64,000 nucleotides of DNA from Streptococcus mitis (GCF_016658865.1 NZ_CP067992.1:1197001-1261000), one strand, 5' to 3'; shown: positions 31,349 through 42,839, numbered from the stretch's first letter. Numbers and translations: made by a program. Notes: a model not told the origin generated them from the sequence alone.

Positions 31349-31978
31349 CTACTTGGGTTCAACCTTGAGAATCTGATCTGCGATATTTTCAGCAAACTGA
31401 AAATCATGGGTAACCACAATCTGGGTCATGCCAAGTTCCCTATTTTGCAAGATCAGTTTTTCCACTTCCAAGCGTAATTCAGGATCTAGGGCAGAAGTTG
31501 GTTCATCGTAGCCAATGATTTCTGGGTCAATCATCATAGCACGCGCCAAGGCCACCCTTTGCTTTTGCCCACCTGATAGTGAGAAGGGATAAGCATCTGC
31601 ATGTCCTGCCAGTCCTAATTGTTCCACAAGCCTTCGCGCCTTCTTATCAGCCTCTTCCTGCTTCATCCCCATTGTTTTCACAGGTGATAAGGTCAAATTG
31701 TCTAAAACTGATAAATGAGGGAACAGTTGAAAATCTTGGAAAACAAATCCCAGTAGATTGCGCTTCTCCAGTTCATCTAGTTCTAAAGGTTTTCCATTAT
31801 AAAAAATTTCCCCTGAATCAATGGTTTCAAGACCTGCGAGCATGCGTAAGAGAGTTGTCTTACCTCCACCAGAAGGCCCAACGATAGCCAGGATTTGCTT
31901 TTCAGGAATTTTTAGACTGAAATTAGATAAAATTTGCTTTTCACCAAAGCCCTTATTGATATTTCGTAATTCTAACAT
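31349..31978 (-). CDS. Amino-acid ABC transporter, ATP-binding protein
   Basis: A 209-aa ABC ATPase. Walker A GPSGGGKTT, signature LSGGQKQRVALARAM, Walker B IIGYDEPTSALDP (Glu next to the Asp) and the H-loop VVTHDFQFAE are intact. It is short but complete for polar amino acid importers. It lies 9 nt before the binding-protein start and 9 nt after the permease stop. Confidence 0.95.
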   Translation of the reverse strand: MLELRNINKGFGEKQILSNFSLKIPEKQILAIVGPSGGGKTTLLRMLAGLETIDSGEIFYNGKPLELDELEKRNLLGFVFQDFQLFPHLSVLDNLTLSPVKTMGMKQEEADKKARRLVEQLGLAGHADAYPFSLSGGQKQRVALARAMMIDPEIIGYDEPTSALDPELRLEVEKLILQNRELGMTQIVVTHDFQFAENIADQILKVEPK

Positions 31979-31987
31979 AGTAGCCTC

Positions 31988-32629
31988 CTATCTATAGTAA
32001 CTGTACTTCTTCTCAACTTTTTTGGCAAGAATAGTCACAATACCAATTAAAATTAAGTAAATGGCTCCTGCCAAGAACATTGGGACCAGACTAGCATCAC
32101 GGTTGGCAGCTGTTCGACTAGCCAGGATAAGGTCTGAAATTCCTAGCGCATAGACCAAAGAAGTATCCTTGACCAAACTCATAACTTCGTTAAATACACT
32201 AGGAAGAACAATCTTGGTCACTTGGGGCAAGATAATATAGCGAACTGTGTCAAAGGGACTAAACTTCAAAACCTTAGCAGCCTCATATTGACCTTTAGGA
32301 ATGGTATCAATCCCTCCACGGAAGATTTCAGCAAAGTAAGCCGCATAATTCAAAACAAAGGCAATAATGGCCGCAGGAAGACGATCCAAACGGATCCCAA
32401 TGCTTGGCAGCACATAATAGATAAAAATCAATTGCAAGAGCAAGGGTGTTCCCCGCATAATCCAAATATAAATATTAATCAGATGATGGAGGGGCTTCCA
32501 ATGGACTTGCAAGGCAAAGGCAATCAAAACGCCCAAGGGAATAGAAAAAATCAAGACCAGTGCAAAAACCTGCAAAGTCATGCTTGCACCGCTCAATAAA
32601 CTCGGTAATATCTCAAACAAATAAGACAT
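31988..32629 (-). CDS. Amino-acid ABC transporter, permease
   Basis: A 213-aa inner-membrane permease with about five hydrophobic segments. The EAA loop that contacts the ATPase reads YEAAKVLKFSPFDTVRYIILPQ, and RGTPLLLQLIFIYY is typical of HisM/GlnP-like subunits. The start is the ATG at 32629 after AGGAGGTGCAGT; the open frame to 32686 crosses the promoter. It is the first gene of the operon. Confidence 0.93.
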   Translation of the reverse strand: MSYLFEILPSLLSGASMTLQVFALVLIFSIPLGVLIAFALQVHWKPLHHLINIYIWIMRGTPLLLQLIFIYYVLPSIGIRLDRLPAAIIAFVLNYAAYFAEIFRGGIDTIPKGQYEAAKVLKFSPFDTVRYIILPQVTKIVLPSVFNEVMSLVKDTSLVYALGISDLILASRTAANRDASLVPMFLAGAIYLILIGIVTILAKKVEKKYSYYR

Positions 32630-32657
32630 ACTGCACCTCCTAAAAATAATTGTTCCT

Positions 32658-32686
32658 ATTATAGCATAAATAAACAAAATAACCAA
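32658..32686 (-). promoter_or_regulatory. Promoter of the ABC transporter operon
   Basis: On the minus strand TTGGTT (32681-32686), 17 nt, TATAAT (32658-32663), with an extended TGC before the -10. Confidence 0.8.
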
Positions 32687-32783
32687 TAATTTTTGTAAAA
32701 AAATTCTCTTTAAAAAGAAAAACTATATCTATCAAAAAAGAAAGGACGAAATGTGTCCTTTCTCGATCTTAGCTTTCCTTTAA

Positions 32784-33014
32784 CTAAAGATCCATAACAT
32801 CATCCATAGCAAGACTCATGAACCCCCAGATAAACAAACCAAGGACTAAATAAGCATAGAGTGGCAGGGAAGCAAAGATAAAAGGTGATAGTAAAATCAT
32901 ACCCAAGGTATCTCCAAAATTTGTACAAATACAATACAATCCAAAAAAAAGATAAAGGATAAAAATAATAAACCAAAAGCAAAATCGCTTGCGTGCTTTT
33001 TCTTTTCGAAACAT
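32784..33014 (-). CDS. Small membrane protein of unknown function
   Basis: A 76-aa protein I do not recognise. It has a strongly basic start (RKEKARKR) and two hydrophobic segments (about residues 10-30 and 37-65), ending in an acidic tail. I chose the ATG at 33014, eight bases after GGAGG; an upstream GTG abuts that site too closely. It follows the interrupted gene at 33032-33484 by 17 nt and is probably transcribed with it. High AT content and isolation from core genes suggest accessory origin. Confidence 0.6.
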   Translation of the reverse strand: MFRKEKARKRFCFWFIIFILYLFFGLYCICTNFGDTLGMILLSPFIFASLPLYAYLVLGLFIWGFMSLAMDDVMDL

Positions 33015-33031
33015 TTCTTCCACCTCCCCTT

Positions 33032-33484
33032 CTATAGCTCTATTATATTACTAAGACTTTTATTTGTAAAAGTACTATCAAAAAGAAGGGACTTTTTAAT
33101 TTTTTTATATCGTTGCAAATTACGATAAGCTAATTCTACGCAAACCAATAAAGATAATCTCTCAACTGATATCAAAAATAACAGAAAGAATAGTGAATAA
33201 ATTACCAACATAATAAAAGTTGCAAAGATTTCTTCCATATCATGATTAAAAATATAAATAATCGTGTAGGTATAGAGTGCTAAGACAGAAATAGCCACAC
33301 CTAATCAAATATGTGCCCAAATCAATCCTTTTCCACTCATCTTTCTCCCCAGCTCACTATAGAGCCTCTCTAATCCTTTACCAATCGTTTCTGATCGTCC
33401 TTGTTGTAGCTTTATTGATACAAAATTGAGTTTATTTAAAATTCTCTCATCAACTCTCACTGGTATAACAAATTGCTTATCCAT
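33032..33484 (-). pseudogene. Membrane protein gene with DNA-binding-like N-terminus, split by an in-frame TGA
   Basis: Two open segments lie in one frame. From the ATG at 33484 (GGGG upstream) 59 codons run to a TGA at 33307-33305. The frame then continues open from 33304 to the stop at 33032, holding a GTG at 33298. The first part (VIPVRVDERILNKL, GRSETIGKGLERLYSEL) resembles ribbon-helix-helix proteins. The second has two hydrophobic segments and a basic tail. Together they would make about 150 aa. The flanking residues (WAHI, stop, LGVAIS) suggest TGG to TGA. Either the gene is inactivated or two shorter proteins are made. Not recognised as a named family. Confidence 0.6.
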
Positions 33485-33563
33485 ATAGTCCCCATATTTT
33501 TAACATTACTATACTTTCTTATAGCTACATTGACAAGTTAAAGTTCAAAACCAGCTAAATCGA

Positions 33564-34080
33564 TTACTTCTTATTTATCACTTTTTCAATTGTTGCCAGG
33601 ACTCCATTAGTCCCTTCCATGAAATCACGAATACTCACACCAGAAGCCCCTCTGTAACTTGCCTGATAAAACTATAAAAACGTTTGAAAATTTGCTCAAG
33701 TGCCATCACTTCCTCTTTGGCTCTACATCACCTACTAAGTGAGCAAAAAATTCTGTAAAGATAGACATAATTTTTGCTAAATCTGTTTATTTCAGTAAAT
33801 CATTAATAGGTACATCATCTCAGAGATTAGCAATAAATTCTAACTACTGGTCAATTTTTTTACTGCTGCAATCTCGTTTTCTACTGTATACATTAAAATT
33901 AAGGAATCACGATAATATAAAGATAAAAGGATCGCTTGCTCTCTCTTCTTATCCTATATCTGTCATGTTCAGTTGAACTTTCAATTTCTTCAACTTTTCA
34001 GCATTATATCCATATACAATAGTAGCATAATGACCATTTGTTGCAGTATCTCAGCTATATATTAAAGTAAATTTCACTTT
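33564..34080 (-). pseudogene. Degenerate protein-coding remnant, family not recognised
   Basis: A run of protein-like sequence can be followed on the minus strand only by switching frames. Fragments in order include ATNGHYATIVYGYNAEKLKK, LYYRDSLILMYTVENEIAAV, EFIANL-DDVPINDLLK, MSIFTEFFAHLVGDVEPKRK, EVMALEQIFKRFYSFIRQ and GASGVSIRDFMEGTNG, ending at a TAA at 33566-33564. At least four in-frame stops and four frameshifts interrupt it. The joined product would be about 170 aa, mostly helical. I cannot name it. It lies between the integrase relic and the split membrane gene, so it is probably cargo of the same lost element. Confidence 0.55.
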
Positions 34081-34104
34081 TTTAGAAGAGTAGTGGACTT
34101 TTTA

Positions 34105-34139
34105 CCAAAAAAAATCTAAGGGAGCTATATCAGCTCTCT
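34105..34139 (-). terminator. Terminator-like hairpin in the decayed element
   Basis: AGGGAGCT (34119-34126) and AGCTCTCT (34132-34139) pair at 7 of 8 positions; a run of eight T residues follows on the minus strand shortly after. Confidence 0.5.
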
Positions 34140-34572
34140 TACTAGTAGCATGAATAATTTTAAATAGGCATTTGAGATTTATATCGATACAAAATACATT
34201 CAATGCTTTCTAATCCAACTTGATCTTTCAAAGTCAAAATCAGAACGATTTAAGTTAATCTTAAACCTGCCTCTTGATTACACAGTGAACCTTGAGTATA
34301 TCGAATATAATTCTGCATGACGAGCGGAACTGCCAAAAATCGTAAAAACTATTGAAGATTTAAATCTGAAAACAAATACACAACTTGAAGAATCCATTGA
34401 TAGGCACCTCACCTACCACATCTTTAGGCATACTCTCATAAGCAGAATAGCGTAACTCTAAAAGCAATTATGGCAAGAGTAGGACGTTCTGATTCTAGGA
34501 CAATAAACAAAATCTACACACGTTACAAAGAAGATGGATGTCAATATCCTCAATTTGCTAGATAATTTATAG
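34140..34572 (+). pseudogene. Tyrosine integrase relic next to hup
   Basis: The plus strand holds a decayed phage/ICE-type tyrosine recombinase. An early stretch is FEIYIDTKYIQCFLIQ and a middle part is LPKIVKTIEDLNLKTN. Box II appears as YHIFRHTLISRIA (the HxxR of the active site). After a frame change comes AIMARVGRSDSRTINKIYT, where the usual His is Arg and the catalytic Tyr is present. A 2-base loss in an ACAC run displaces the normal tail THVTKKMDVNILNLLDN. In-frame stops occur at 34318-34320 and 34453-34455. It ends about 85 nt from the 3' end of hup, pointing toward it. Confidence 0.7.
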
Positions 34573-34608
34573 TTTTGCCCCCAAAATGCCCCAAAAGCAA
34601 AAGAAAAG

Positions 34609-34643
34609 CCTGTCACACAAGCTCAAATGCTTGATATGACAGG
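34609..34643. terminator. Bidirectional terminator downstream of hup
   Basis: CCTGTCA (34609-34615) and TGACAGG (34637-34643), with AGC/GCT pairs inside the loop. Six T residues follow on the plus strand, and TTTTC-rich sequence on the minus strand, just after the hup stop. Confidence 0.8.
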
Positions 34644-34658
34644 TTTTTTAAATTCAAA

Positions 34659-34934
34659 TTATTTAACTGCGTCTTTAAGAGCTTTACCAGCTTTGAATGC
34701 TGGAACTTTAGAAGCTGCAATTTTGATTTCTTTACCAGTTTGTGGGTTACGACCTTTACGTGCAGCACGCTCACGAACTTCAAAGTTACCAAAACCGATC
34801 AATTGAACTTTTTCACCAGCTGCAAGGTACTCAGTTACAGCTGCGAATACAGCTTCAACTGCTGCTGCTGAGTCTTTCTTAGTCAATTCTGTAGCTTCTG
34901 CTACTTTAGCGATCAAATCTTGTTTGTTTGCCAT
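34659..34934 (-). CDS. hup: HU family histone-like DNA-binding protein
   Basis: A 91-aa HU protein, the main nucleoid architectural protein in streptococci (also called HlpA). The whole family pattern is present: [40 protein letters not shown] and the C-terminal [15 protein letters not shown]. There is a strong GGAGG site and a consensus promoter. It is a single gene closed by a bidirectional terminator, with an integrase relic just beyond. Confidence 0.98.
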   Translation of the reverse strand: MANKQDLIAKVAEATELTKKDSAAAVEAVFAAVTEYLAAGEKVQLIGFGNFEVRERAARKGRNPQTGKEIKIAASKVPAFKAGKALKDAVK

Positions 34935-34975
34935 GTTAATGATTCCTCCAATTTAATTTCTAATTAACAAATATA

Positions 34976-35004
34976 ATCATATCCTAAAATCCCTTTTAGG
35001 TCAA
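34976..35004 (-). promoter_or_regulatory. hup promoter
   Basis: On the minus strand TTGACC (34999-35004), 17 nt, TATGAT (34976-34981): close to consensus, fitting an abundant protein. A short CCTAAAAGGG-type palindrome lies in the spacer. Confidence 0.85.
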
Positions 35005-35041
35005 GTTAAAAACACTATTTCTTCCCATTTTATTTATTTTT

Positions 35042-35881
35042 TTAGGAGTGGTAACGTACTAAAACAGCCCAAGCATTCTCACCCGTGTGAGTTTGAATAA
35101 TAGAGCCCGTTTCCAAAACTGAAATAGGCTTTTCAACATAAGCTTGTAATCTTTCTTTCATCTCTTTTGCCCAATCAGCACTACCAGAATATGAAATTCC
35201 AATCTCTGCTACAGAACGTTCAGAGAGCGATATTATCAACTCATCTAACCATTTTTTAAAGGTTTTAGCTCCACGACCTTTAACGATTGGCTGCAATTCA
35301 TGGTCTTTCATCTGCATGACAACACGTATATTAAGAAGTGAGCTCAACAATCCAGTTACACGCCCAATTCGTCCACCTTTAACAAGATTTTCCAAAGTCG
35401 AAACGCCAATATAGAGTTCTGTGTGGCTTTTAACCTCTTCTATGCGAGTTAAAATTTCCTCCAACTCTTTGCCTTCTTGTGCTAACTTCGCAGCCTCAAC
35501 AACTTGGAATTTCAAGGCTTGGTCAGTGAAGGAACTATCAATAACCGTCACATCGGCAGTAGATAAGCTAGCACCTTGACGTGCCGCTTCTACAGTACCA
35601 GAAAGGGCATGAGACATATGAATAGCAAGAATCTGGCTACCATCCTTACATAGGTCTTCAAAAACTTCCGCAAAGACACCTACAGGTGGCTGACTTGTTT
35701 TCGGAAGATTCTTACTTTCTTGCATCAACTGAAGAAATTTACCTTCTTCTTTCAAATCCGCATCAGAATAAACAACATTATCAATCATTACGGATAATGG
35801 AACTACCGTGATATCTAATTGTTTTACTAGTTCAGGTTCAATAGTAACAGATGAATCGGTTACAATCTTAATTTTAGTCAT
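35042..35881 (-). CDS. DegV family fatty-acid-binding protein
   Basis: A 279-aa DegV (EDD fold) protein. Members bind fatty acids and in Gram-positives act as FakB subunits presenting fatty acids to the FakA kinase for phospholipid synthesis. Typical motifs: [73 protein letters not shown]. No fakA is present in the window. It is transcribed away from hup's neighbour YitT, separated by a divergent promoter region. Confidence 0.92.
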   Translation of the reverse strand: MTKIKIVTDSSVTIEPELVKQLDITVVPLSVMIDNVVYSDADLKEEGKFLQLMQESKNLPKTSQPPVGVFAEVFEDLCKDGSQILAIHMSHALSGTVEAARQGASLSTADVTVIDSSFTDQALKFQVVEAAKLAQEGKELEEILTRIEEVKSHTELYIGVSTLENLVKGGRIGRVTGLLSSLLNIRVVMQMKDHELQPIVKGRGAKTFKKWLDELIISLSERSVAEIGISYSGSADWAKEMKERLQAYVEKPISVLETGSIIQTHTGENAWAVLVRYHS

Positions 35882-35966
35882 AGTGTCAATCTTTCTATTT
35901 TAGGATTCAGATTGGTTTTTCACTTTTAATTATATCAAAAAAAGATTAAAAATCCTAATGGAGTCA

Positions 35967-35996
35967 TTCAAATTTTCCTTAAAAATTTGATATAAT
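35967..35996 (+). promoter_or_regulatory. Probable promoter of the YitT gene
   Basis: TTCAAA (35967-35972), 18 nt, TATAAT (35991-35996). Confidence 0.6.
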
Positions 35997-36020
35997 CTAC
36001 TTATAAGAAAAGAGGTCCCT

Positions 36021-36869
36021 ATGATTAAAAAAATTTATCCCATTTTAACCATTTTACTAGGTGCTGCTATTTATGCTTTTGGGCTGACTTATTTTGTAGT
36101 TCCCCATCATCTCTTTGAAGGAGGGGCGACAGGTATTACCCTCATCACCTTTTATCTTTTTAAAATCCCTGTTTCTCTGATGAACTTGCTGATTAATATT
36201 CCCCTTTTCATCCTGGCTTGGAAAATCTTTGGAGCCAAATCCCTCTATTCTAGTTTACTAGGAACCTTAGCTTTGTCCGCTTGGTTAGCTGTTTTTGAGC
36301 GGATTCCCCTTCATATTGATCTTCAAGGTGATTTACTGATTACAGCCCTCATAGCTGGGATTCTATTGGGAATTGGTCTTGGAATTATCTTTAATGCTGG
36401 AGGTACAACTGGTGGTACTGATATTCTAGCTCGTATTCTCAATAAATACACTCATATATCCATGGGGAAACTGCTCTTTATCTTAGATTTTTGTATTCTA
36501 ATGCTTATTCTCCTAATCTTCAAGGACTTGAGATTGGTTTCCTACACGCTCTTATTTGATTTTATCGTTTCTCGTGTCATTGATTTGATTGGTGAAGGTG
36601 GCTATGCTGGTAAAGGTTTTATGATTATCACAAAACGTCCTGACCAACTTGCTAAGGCGATTAATGATGACCTAGGTAGAGGCGTTACTTTCATCTCAGG
36701 TCAAGGTTATTATAGTCAAGAAGATTTGAAGATTATCTACTGTATTGTCGGAAGAAATGAAATTGTGAAAATGAAGGAAATGATTCATCGAATTGATCCT
36801 CAAGCCTTTATAACTATTACAGAAGCTCATGAAATCCTAGGAGAAGGCTTCACATATATAAAAGAGTAA
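36021..36869 (+). CDS. YitT family membrane protein (DUF161/DUF2179)
   Basis: A 282-aa YitT-type protein. Five to six membrane segments occupy residues 1 to about 190 (with HHLFEGGATGITLI and FNAGGTTGGTDILARILN, the paired glycine-rich motifs). A cytoplasmic DUF2179 domain forms the last 80 residues (RGVTFISGQGYYSQEDLKIIYCIVGRNEI). The function is not established. It follows AGAGG and stands alone, with its own promoter and a terminator. Confidence 0.9.
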   Translation: MIKKIYPILTILLGAAIYAFGLTYFVVPHHLFEGGATGITLITFYLFKIPVSLMNLLINIPLFILAWKIFGAKSLYSSLLGTLALSAWLAVFERIPLHIDLQGDLLITALIAGILLGIGLGIIFNAGGTTGGTDILARILNKYTHISMGKLLFILDFCILMLILLIFKDLRLVSYTLLFDFIVSRVIDLIGEGGYAGKGFMIITKRPDQLAKAINDDLGRGVTFISGQGYYSQEDLKIIYCIVGRNEIVKMKEMIHRIDPQAFITITEAHEILGEGFTYIKE

Positions 36870-36871
36870 GC

Positions 36872-36897
36872 AAAAAGCTGGGAAGTTCCAGCTTTTT
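36872..36897. terminator. Bidirectional terminator between convergent genes
   Basis: AAAAAGCTGG (36872-36881) and CCAGCTTTTT (36888-36897) are perfect 10-bp arms serving both YitT and the APC permease. Confidence 0.9.
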
Positions 36898-36899
36898 CT

Positions 36900-38291
36900 T
36901 TATTCAGAAAGTGTAGAATGACGATAGCCATAAGTAAAGTAAATCACAAGTCCAACTACAAGAGCAATTCCAAACGCAATCCATGTTTCTACACTATATT
37001 GAAGCATAAAGGAAAGACAGATTAGAATCGAGAGAATCGGTAACAAGGGAACTAGGGGAGTTTTGAATTCTCCTTCTTTAGGCATTCCCTTATCCTTTCT
37101 AAGTTTTATAATTCCATAAGCCAATAAGATAAGATAAGCAAGCGTACAAATATTTAGAAAGGCTGCAATACTAGCCAGTGGAAACACTCCTGCTGCAATT
37201 GCAGAAGCAACTCCAGTTAAGATGGTCGCATTTTTAGGAACACGACTTGTTTTGCTTAATTGCTTAAAACTTCGAGGTAAAAGACCATCACGTGCTAAAC
37301 TGTAAATCATACGCGATAAGGCATAAGTCATAGAAATACACACTGTTATTAGGGTTAAAATGGCCACTAATGACACATAATTAGCTGCCCAACCAATTCC
37401 TATACTTCGCAATGAAAATGCTACAGCATCATCCACATTGAGTTGGCTGTAGTGAACAATCCCTGTCAATACTAATGTAACCAGAGCATAGAGAATCGTT
37501 ACGATTGTCAAAGACAAAACAATACCTCGTGGGACATTCTTTTGTGGATTTTGAATTTCATCAACAGCCATCGAAATAGATTCAAATCCTAGGAAACCAA
37601 AGAACATCAAAGATGCTCCTGCCATTATTCCAGTACTTCCACCATAAATTTGACCAAAACCAAAAGGAGCAAAGTTGGACCAATTTTCTGGTTTAATATA
37701 CCAGATACCAACTAGAATAAACAAAGCGAGAGCAGAGAATTTCAAGACGACTAGAAGCGAATTAAAACGCAATGCTGCCTTGGAATTTAATAAAACTAAA
37801 CCGGTTACCAGTGTCAGTACCAAAATAGGTAAAAGGTCTATATAGGCACCCTGCTCAGGGTTAAAGGTCCCATTCAAGGATTGAGGCATTGATATACTAT
37901 AGTTACTGAGCAAGCCTTTAAAATAAGCTGCCCAGCCAGAGGCCACACCAGAAACTGCTGTCATGAACTCCATGATGGTCAACCAACCAGCAATCCAAGC
38001 TGGTAATTCACCCAAAATTGCATACAAATAACTATAAGCACCACCAGTTGCAGGAACACGAGAGGCAAACTCTGCGAAAAAGAGGGCGGATAAAGAAACA
38101 CACAGGGCAGAAATCACTATAGATACCACCAGTGACGGACCAGCAAGCGTTGCTGCTGCGGTTCCTGTAATGGTAAAAATCCCAGTTCCTACCATGGCAC
38201 CGATTCCTAATAAAATCAAATCCCATACTTTTAAATGACGGTGCATTTCAGTACGTCCCAAGCTAACATCTTTTGTTCTAAAAATATTCAT
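36900..38291 (-). CDS. APC family amino-acid permease
   Basis: A 463-aa secondary transporter with about twelve to thirteen hydrophobic segments. The N-terminal signature is WDLILLGIGAMVGTGIFTITGTAAATLAGPS (substrate-site loop GTGIF), and FFGFLGFESISMAVDEIQNP is typical of the cationic amino-acid transporter (YfnA-like) branch. The substrate is not certain. It is a single gene between a bidirectional terminator and a gap before the suf terminator. Confidence 0.92.
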   Translation of the reverse strand: MNIFRTKDVSLGRTEMHRHLKVWDLILLGIGAMVGTGIFTITGTAAATLAGPSLVVSIVISALCVSLSALFFAEFASRVPATGGAYSYLYAILGELPAWIAGWLTIMEFMTAVSGVASGWAAYFKGLLSNYSISMPQSLNGTFNPEQGAYIDLLPILVLTLVTGLVLLNSKAALRFNSLLVVLKFSALALFILVGIWYIKPENWSNFAPFGFGQIYGGSTGIMAGASLMFFGFLGFESISMAVDEIQNPQKNVPRGIVLSLTIVTILYALVTLVLTGIVHYSQLNVDDAVAFSLRSIGIGWAANYVSLVAILTLITVCISMTYALSRMIYSLARDGLLPRSFKQLSKTSRVPKNATILTGVASAIAAGVFPLASIAAFLNICTLAYLILLAYGIIKLRKDKGMPKEGEFKTPLVPLLPILSILICLSFMLQYSVETWIAFGIALVVGLVIYFTYGYRHSTLSE

Positions 38292-38370
38292 ACTTCATCT
38301 CCATTAAATATGATTGTTTTATTTTATCATATAAAAGGGATTTTGTGAATATTTATAAGATGATTTTTCA

Positions 38371-38405
38371 AAAAAATCTGAACAGAAATAAATCCTGCTC
38401 AGATT
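38371..38405 (-). terminator. Rho-independent terminator of the suf operon
   Basis: On the minus strand AATCTGAGCAG and CTGTTCAGATT pair at 10 of 11 positions, followed by a T run (38371-38376). Confidence 0.85.
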
Positions 38406-38415
38406 CTACATATTC

Positions 38416-39828
38416 TTACCCAACTGATCCTTCCATCTCATAGCTAATCAAGCGATTAAGCTCAACAGCATACTCCATTGGAAGCTCTTTTGTAAATGGT
38501 TCTACAAATCCCATAACAATCATCTCAGTTGCTTCAGATTCTGACAATCCACGGCTCATGAGGTAATAGAGTTGCTCTTCTGAAATCTTAGATACCTTAG
38601 CTTCGTGTTCCAAAGCGACTTGTGAGTTGTGAATTTCATTAAACGGAATGGTATCTGATGCTGACAAGTCATCCATGATAATGGTATCACACTCGATGTG
38701 AGAGACAGATTTCTTAGAGCTTTTATTAAAGGTTACCTGTCCACGGTAGTCCACCTTTCCTCCGCCTTTAGCGATGGATTTAGACACGATAGACGAGCTT
38801 GTATGTGGAGCGTTGTGGATCATCTTAGCTCCAGTATCCTGGTGTTGCCCAGCATTGGCAAAAGCGATAGAGAGCATGGTACCACGCGCCCCTTCTCCAT
38901 CTAGGTAAACAGATGGGTATTTCATGGTTGTTTTGGCACCCAAGTTACCATCAATCCACTCAACAGTGGCATCCTTTTGAGCCTTAGCACGCTTTGTTAC
39001 CAAGTTATAGACGTTATCAGACCAGTTTTGGATAGTCGTATAACGCATATAAGCTCCATCCAAGGCAAAGATTTCTACAATGGCAGCATGCAAGCTGTTA
39101 CTTGAATAAGTTGGCGCTGTACATCCTTCTACATAATGGACACTTGCTCCCTCATCAACGATAATCAAGGTACGTTCAAACTGACCAGTATTTTCGTTGT
39201 TGATACGGAAGTAAGTTTGAAGTGGAATATCCACTTTGACCCCTTTTGGTACGTAGATAAAGGTTCCACCTGACCATACTGCTGAGTTAAGAGCTGCCAA
39301 CTTGTTATCAGTCGGCGGTACCAACTTAGCAAAGTATTGTTTAAACAAGTCTGGGTATTCCTTGAGGGCAGAATCCGTATCTGTAAAGATAATACCCAAT
39401 TTCTGGAACTCTTCCTTCATGTTGTGGTAAACCACTTCTGACTCGTACTGGGCAGAGGCACCTGCTAGATAAGCACGCTCAGCTTCAGGAATCCCGATAC
39501 GTTCAAAGGTTTCTTTAATTTTTTCAGGAACCTCATCCCATGAACGAGCTGGTTTATCAGATGGTTTTTGGTAGTAGATCAAGTCATCAAAATCAATCTC
39601 TGACAAGTCTGCTCCCCAAGTTTGCATGGGCATTTTTTTGAAGGTTTCATAAGACTTCAAACGGAATTCTAGCATCCACTCAGGTTCTCCCTTTGCAGCT
39701 GATAGTTCACGAATGACATCTTCATTCAATCCTTTTCCTGTCGATAGGACAGGCTCTACATCATCATGGAAACCAAATTTATATTCACCAAGGTCAATTG
39801 GTTTTGGTTCTACTCTTTCTTCAGCCAT
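38416..39828 (-). CDS. sufB: SufB, Fe-S cluster scaffold subunit
   Basis: A 470-aa SufB, which with SufC and SufD forms the complex on which Fe-S clusters are built. Diagnostic stretches are [57 protein letters not shown] and [21 protein letters not shown]. The ATG at 39828 follows AGGAT; the frame to 39873 adds unrelated residues. Last gene of sufCDSUB. Confidence 0.97.
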   Translation of the reverse strand: MAEERVEPKPIDLGEYKFGFHDDVEPVLSTGKGLNEDVIRELSAAKGEPEWMLEFRLKSYETFKKMPMQTWGADLSEIDFDDLIYYQKPSDKPARSWDEVPEKIKETFERIGIPEAERAYLAGASAQYESEVVYHNMKEEFQKLGIIFTDTDSALKEYPDLFKQYFAKLVPPTDNKLAALNSAVWSGGTFIYVPKGVKVDIPLQTYFRINNENTGQFERTLIIVDEGASVHYVEGCTAPTYSSNSLHAAIVEIFALDGAYMRYTTIQNWSDNVYNLVTKRAKAQKDATVEWIDGNLGAKTTMKYPSVYLDGEGARGTMLSIAFANAGQHQDTGAKMIHNAPHTSSSIVSKSIAKGGGKVDYRGQVTFNKSSKKSVSHIECDTIIMDDLSASDTIPFNEIHNSQVALEHEAKVSKISEEQLYYLMSRGLSESEATEMIVMGFVEPFTKELPMEYAVELNRLISYEMEGSVG

Positions 39829-39885
39829 AATATCCTTTCTTTCATTCTTCATTTCTACTGATTCATAAGACAAAAGAAACTTGCC

Positions 39886-41542
<1,657 letters not shown>

Positions 41543-41549
41543 CTACCCC

Positions 41550-42812
41550 TTAGCGTTTTGACAATTTTTCTTCGATAGTTGCAATCATTTCATCACGAAC
41601 TTCCTTGACTGGAATCTCAACGATAACTGAGCCAAGGAAACCACGGACAACCAAACGTTCTGCAGTCGCCTTATCTAAACCACGGCTCATGAGGTAGTAC
41701 ATGTCTTCTGGATCTACCTGACCGATAGAAGCTGCGTGACCTGCAGTAACATCATTCTCGTCAATCAAAAGAATTGGATTGGCATCTGAACGCGCTTGAT
41801 CTGACAACATAAGAACACGGCTTTCTTGTTGCGCATCTGCTCCCTTGGCCCCCTTGATGATGTGGCCAATACCATTGAAGGTCAAAGTTGCTTTCTCAAG
41901 AATAACCCCATGTTGCAGGATATTTCCGATTGAGTTACAGCCGTAGTTGGTTACACGAGTATCAATCCCTTGTACCTGACGACCACTTGAAAGAGCTACA
42001 ACCTTGAGATCTGCATGGCTACCATTTCCAATCAAGTCGCTATCAAAGTCAGCAACGACGTTTCCTTCGTTCATGACACCGATTGCCCAATCAATACTTG
42101 CATCATTGCCCAACTTACCACGACGGCTAATGTAGGCAGTAACGTTTTCACCTAGACGGTCAATAGCTGCAAACTTGACTTGAGCACCTGAACGAGCAAT
42201 GACTTCTACTGTTATATTAGCAGTTGCTTTGGCACTTCCTTCACCGCGTGACTCTAAACGCTCCAGATAACTAATCTTAGAGTTTTTACCAGCGATAATC
42301 ATAATATGCTTGTTAAACGGCACATCACTATCACTATCTTGGTAGAAAATACCTTCGATTGGTTCTTTAATCTCAACATTATCAGGAATGTAGAGAACAG
42401 CACCACTATTGAAATAAGCTGTATGGTAGGCTGCCAACTTATCATCGTCATACTTAACAGATGACATGAAGAATTCCTCAATAAGCTCTGGAATTTCTTC
42501 TAAAGCTGAGTGAAAATCTGTAAAGACGACACCCTGTTCAGCCAACTCAACTGGAGTTTGCTCAAAAACAGTCTGAGTTCCTACTTGCACCAATTTCAAG
42601 TGGTTATCTAGTGCAGTGAAATCTGGAACATTTGCTGATGGCTCATTTTCTGTAATCGTTCCATCCCCCAGATTCCAACGGTGGAATTTGACACGCTCAA
42701 TAACTGGTAATTCTAAACTCTCAATCTTATCAAAAGCTTTTTGACGGAGGTCAGCCAACCAGCTTGGTTCAGCGTGCATTTCTGAAAAAAGTTTAATATT
42801 TTCTTTAGTCAT
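41550..42812 (-). CDS. sufD: SufD, Fe-S assembly subunit
   Basis: A 420-aa SufD, paralogue of SufB, forming the SufBC2D scaffold. Recognisable parts: VFTDFHSALEEIPELIEEFF, AAYHTAYFNSGAVLYIPDNVEIKEPI and the C-terminal [35 protein letters not shown]. It lies between sufC and sufS. Confidence 0.96.
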   Translation of the reverse strand: MTKENIKLFSEMHAEPSWLADLRQKAFDKIESLELPVIERVKFHRWNLGDGTITENEPSANVPDFTALDNHLKLVQVGTQTVFEQTPVELAEQGVVFTDFHSALEEIPELIEEFFMSSVKYDDDKLAAYHTAYFNSGAVLYIPDNVEIKEPIEGIFYQDSDSDVPFNKHIMIIAGKNSKISYLERLESRGEGSAKATANITVEVIARSGAQVKFAAIDRLGENVTAYISRRGKLGNDASIDWAIGVMNEGNVVADFDSDLIGNGSHADLKVVALSSGRQVQGIDTRVTNYGCNSIGNILQHGVILEKATLTFNGIGHIIKGAKGADAQQESRVLMLSDQARSDANPILLIDENDVTAGHAASIGQVDPEDMYYLMSRGLDKATAERLVVRGFLGSVIVEIPVKEVRDEMIATIEEKLSKR

Positions 42813-42839
42813 TTACTTCTCCTAAAAGATACGAGGGAA

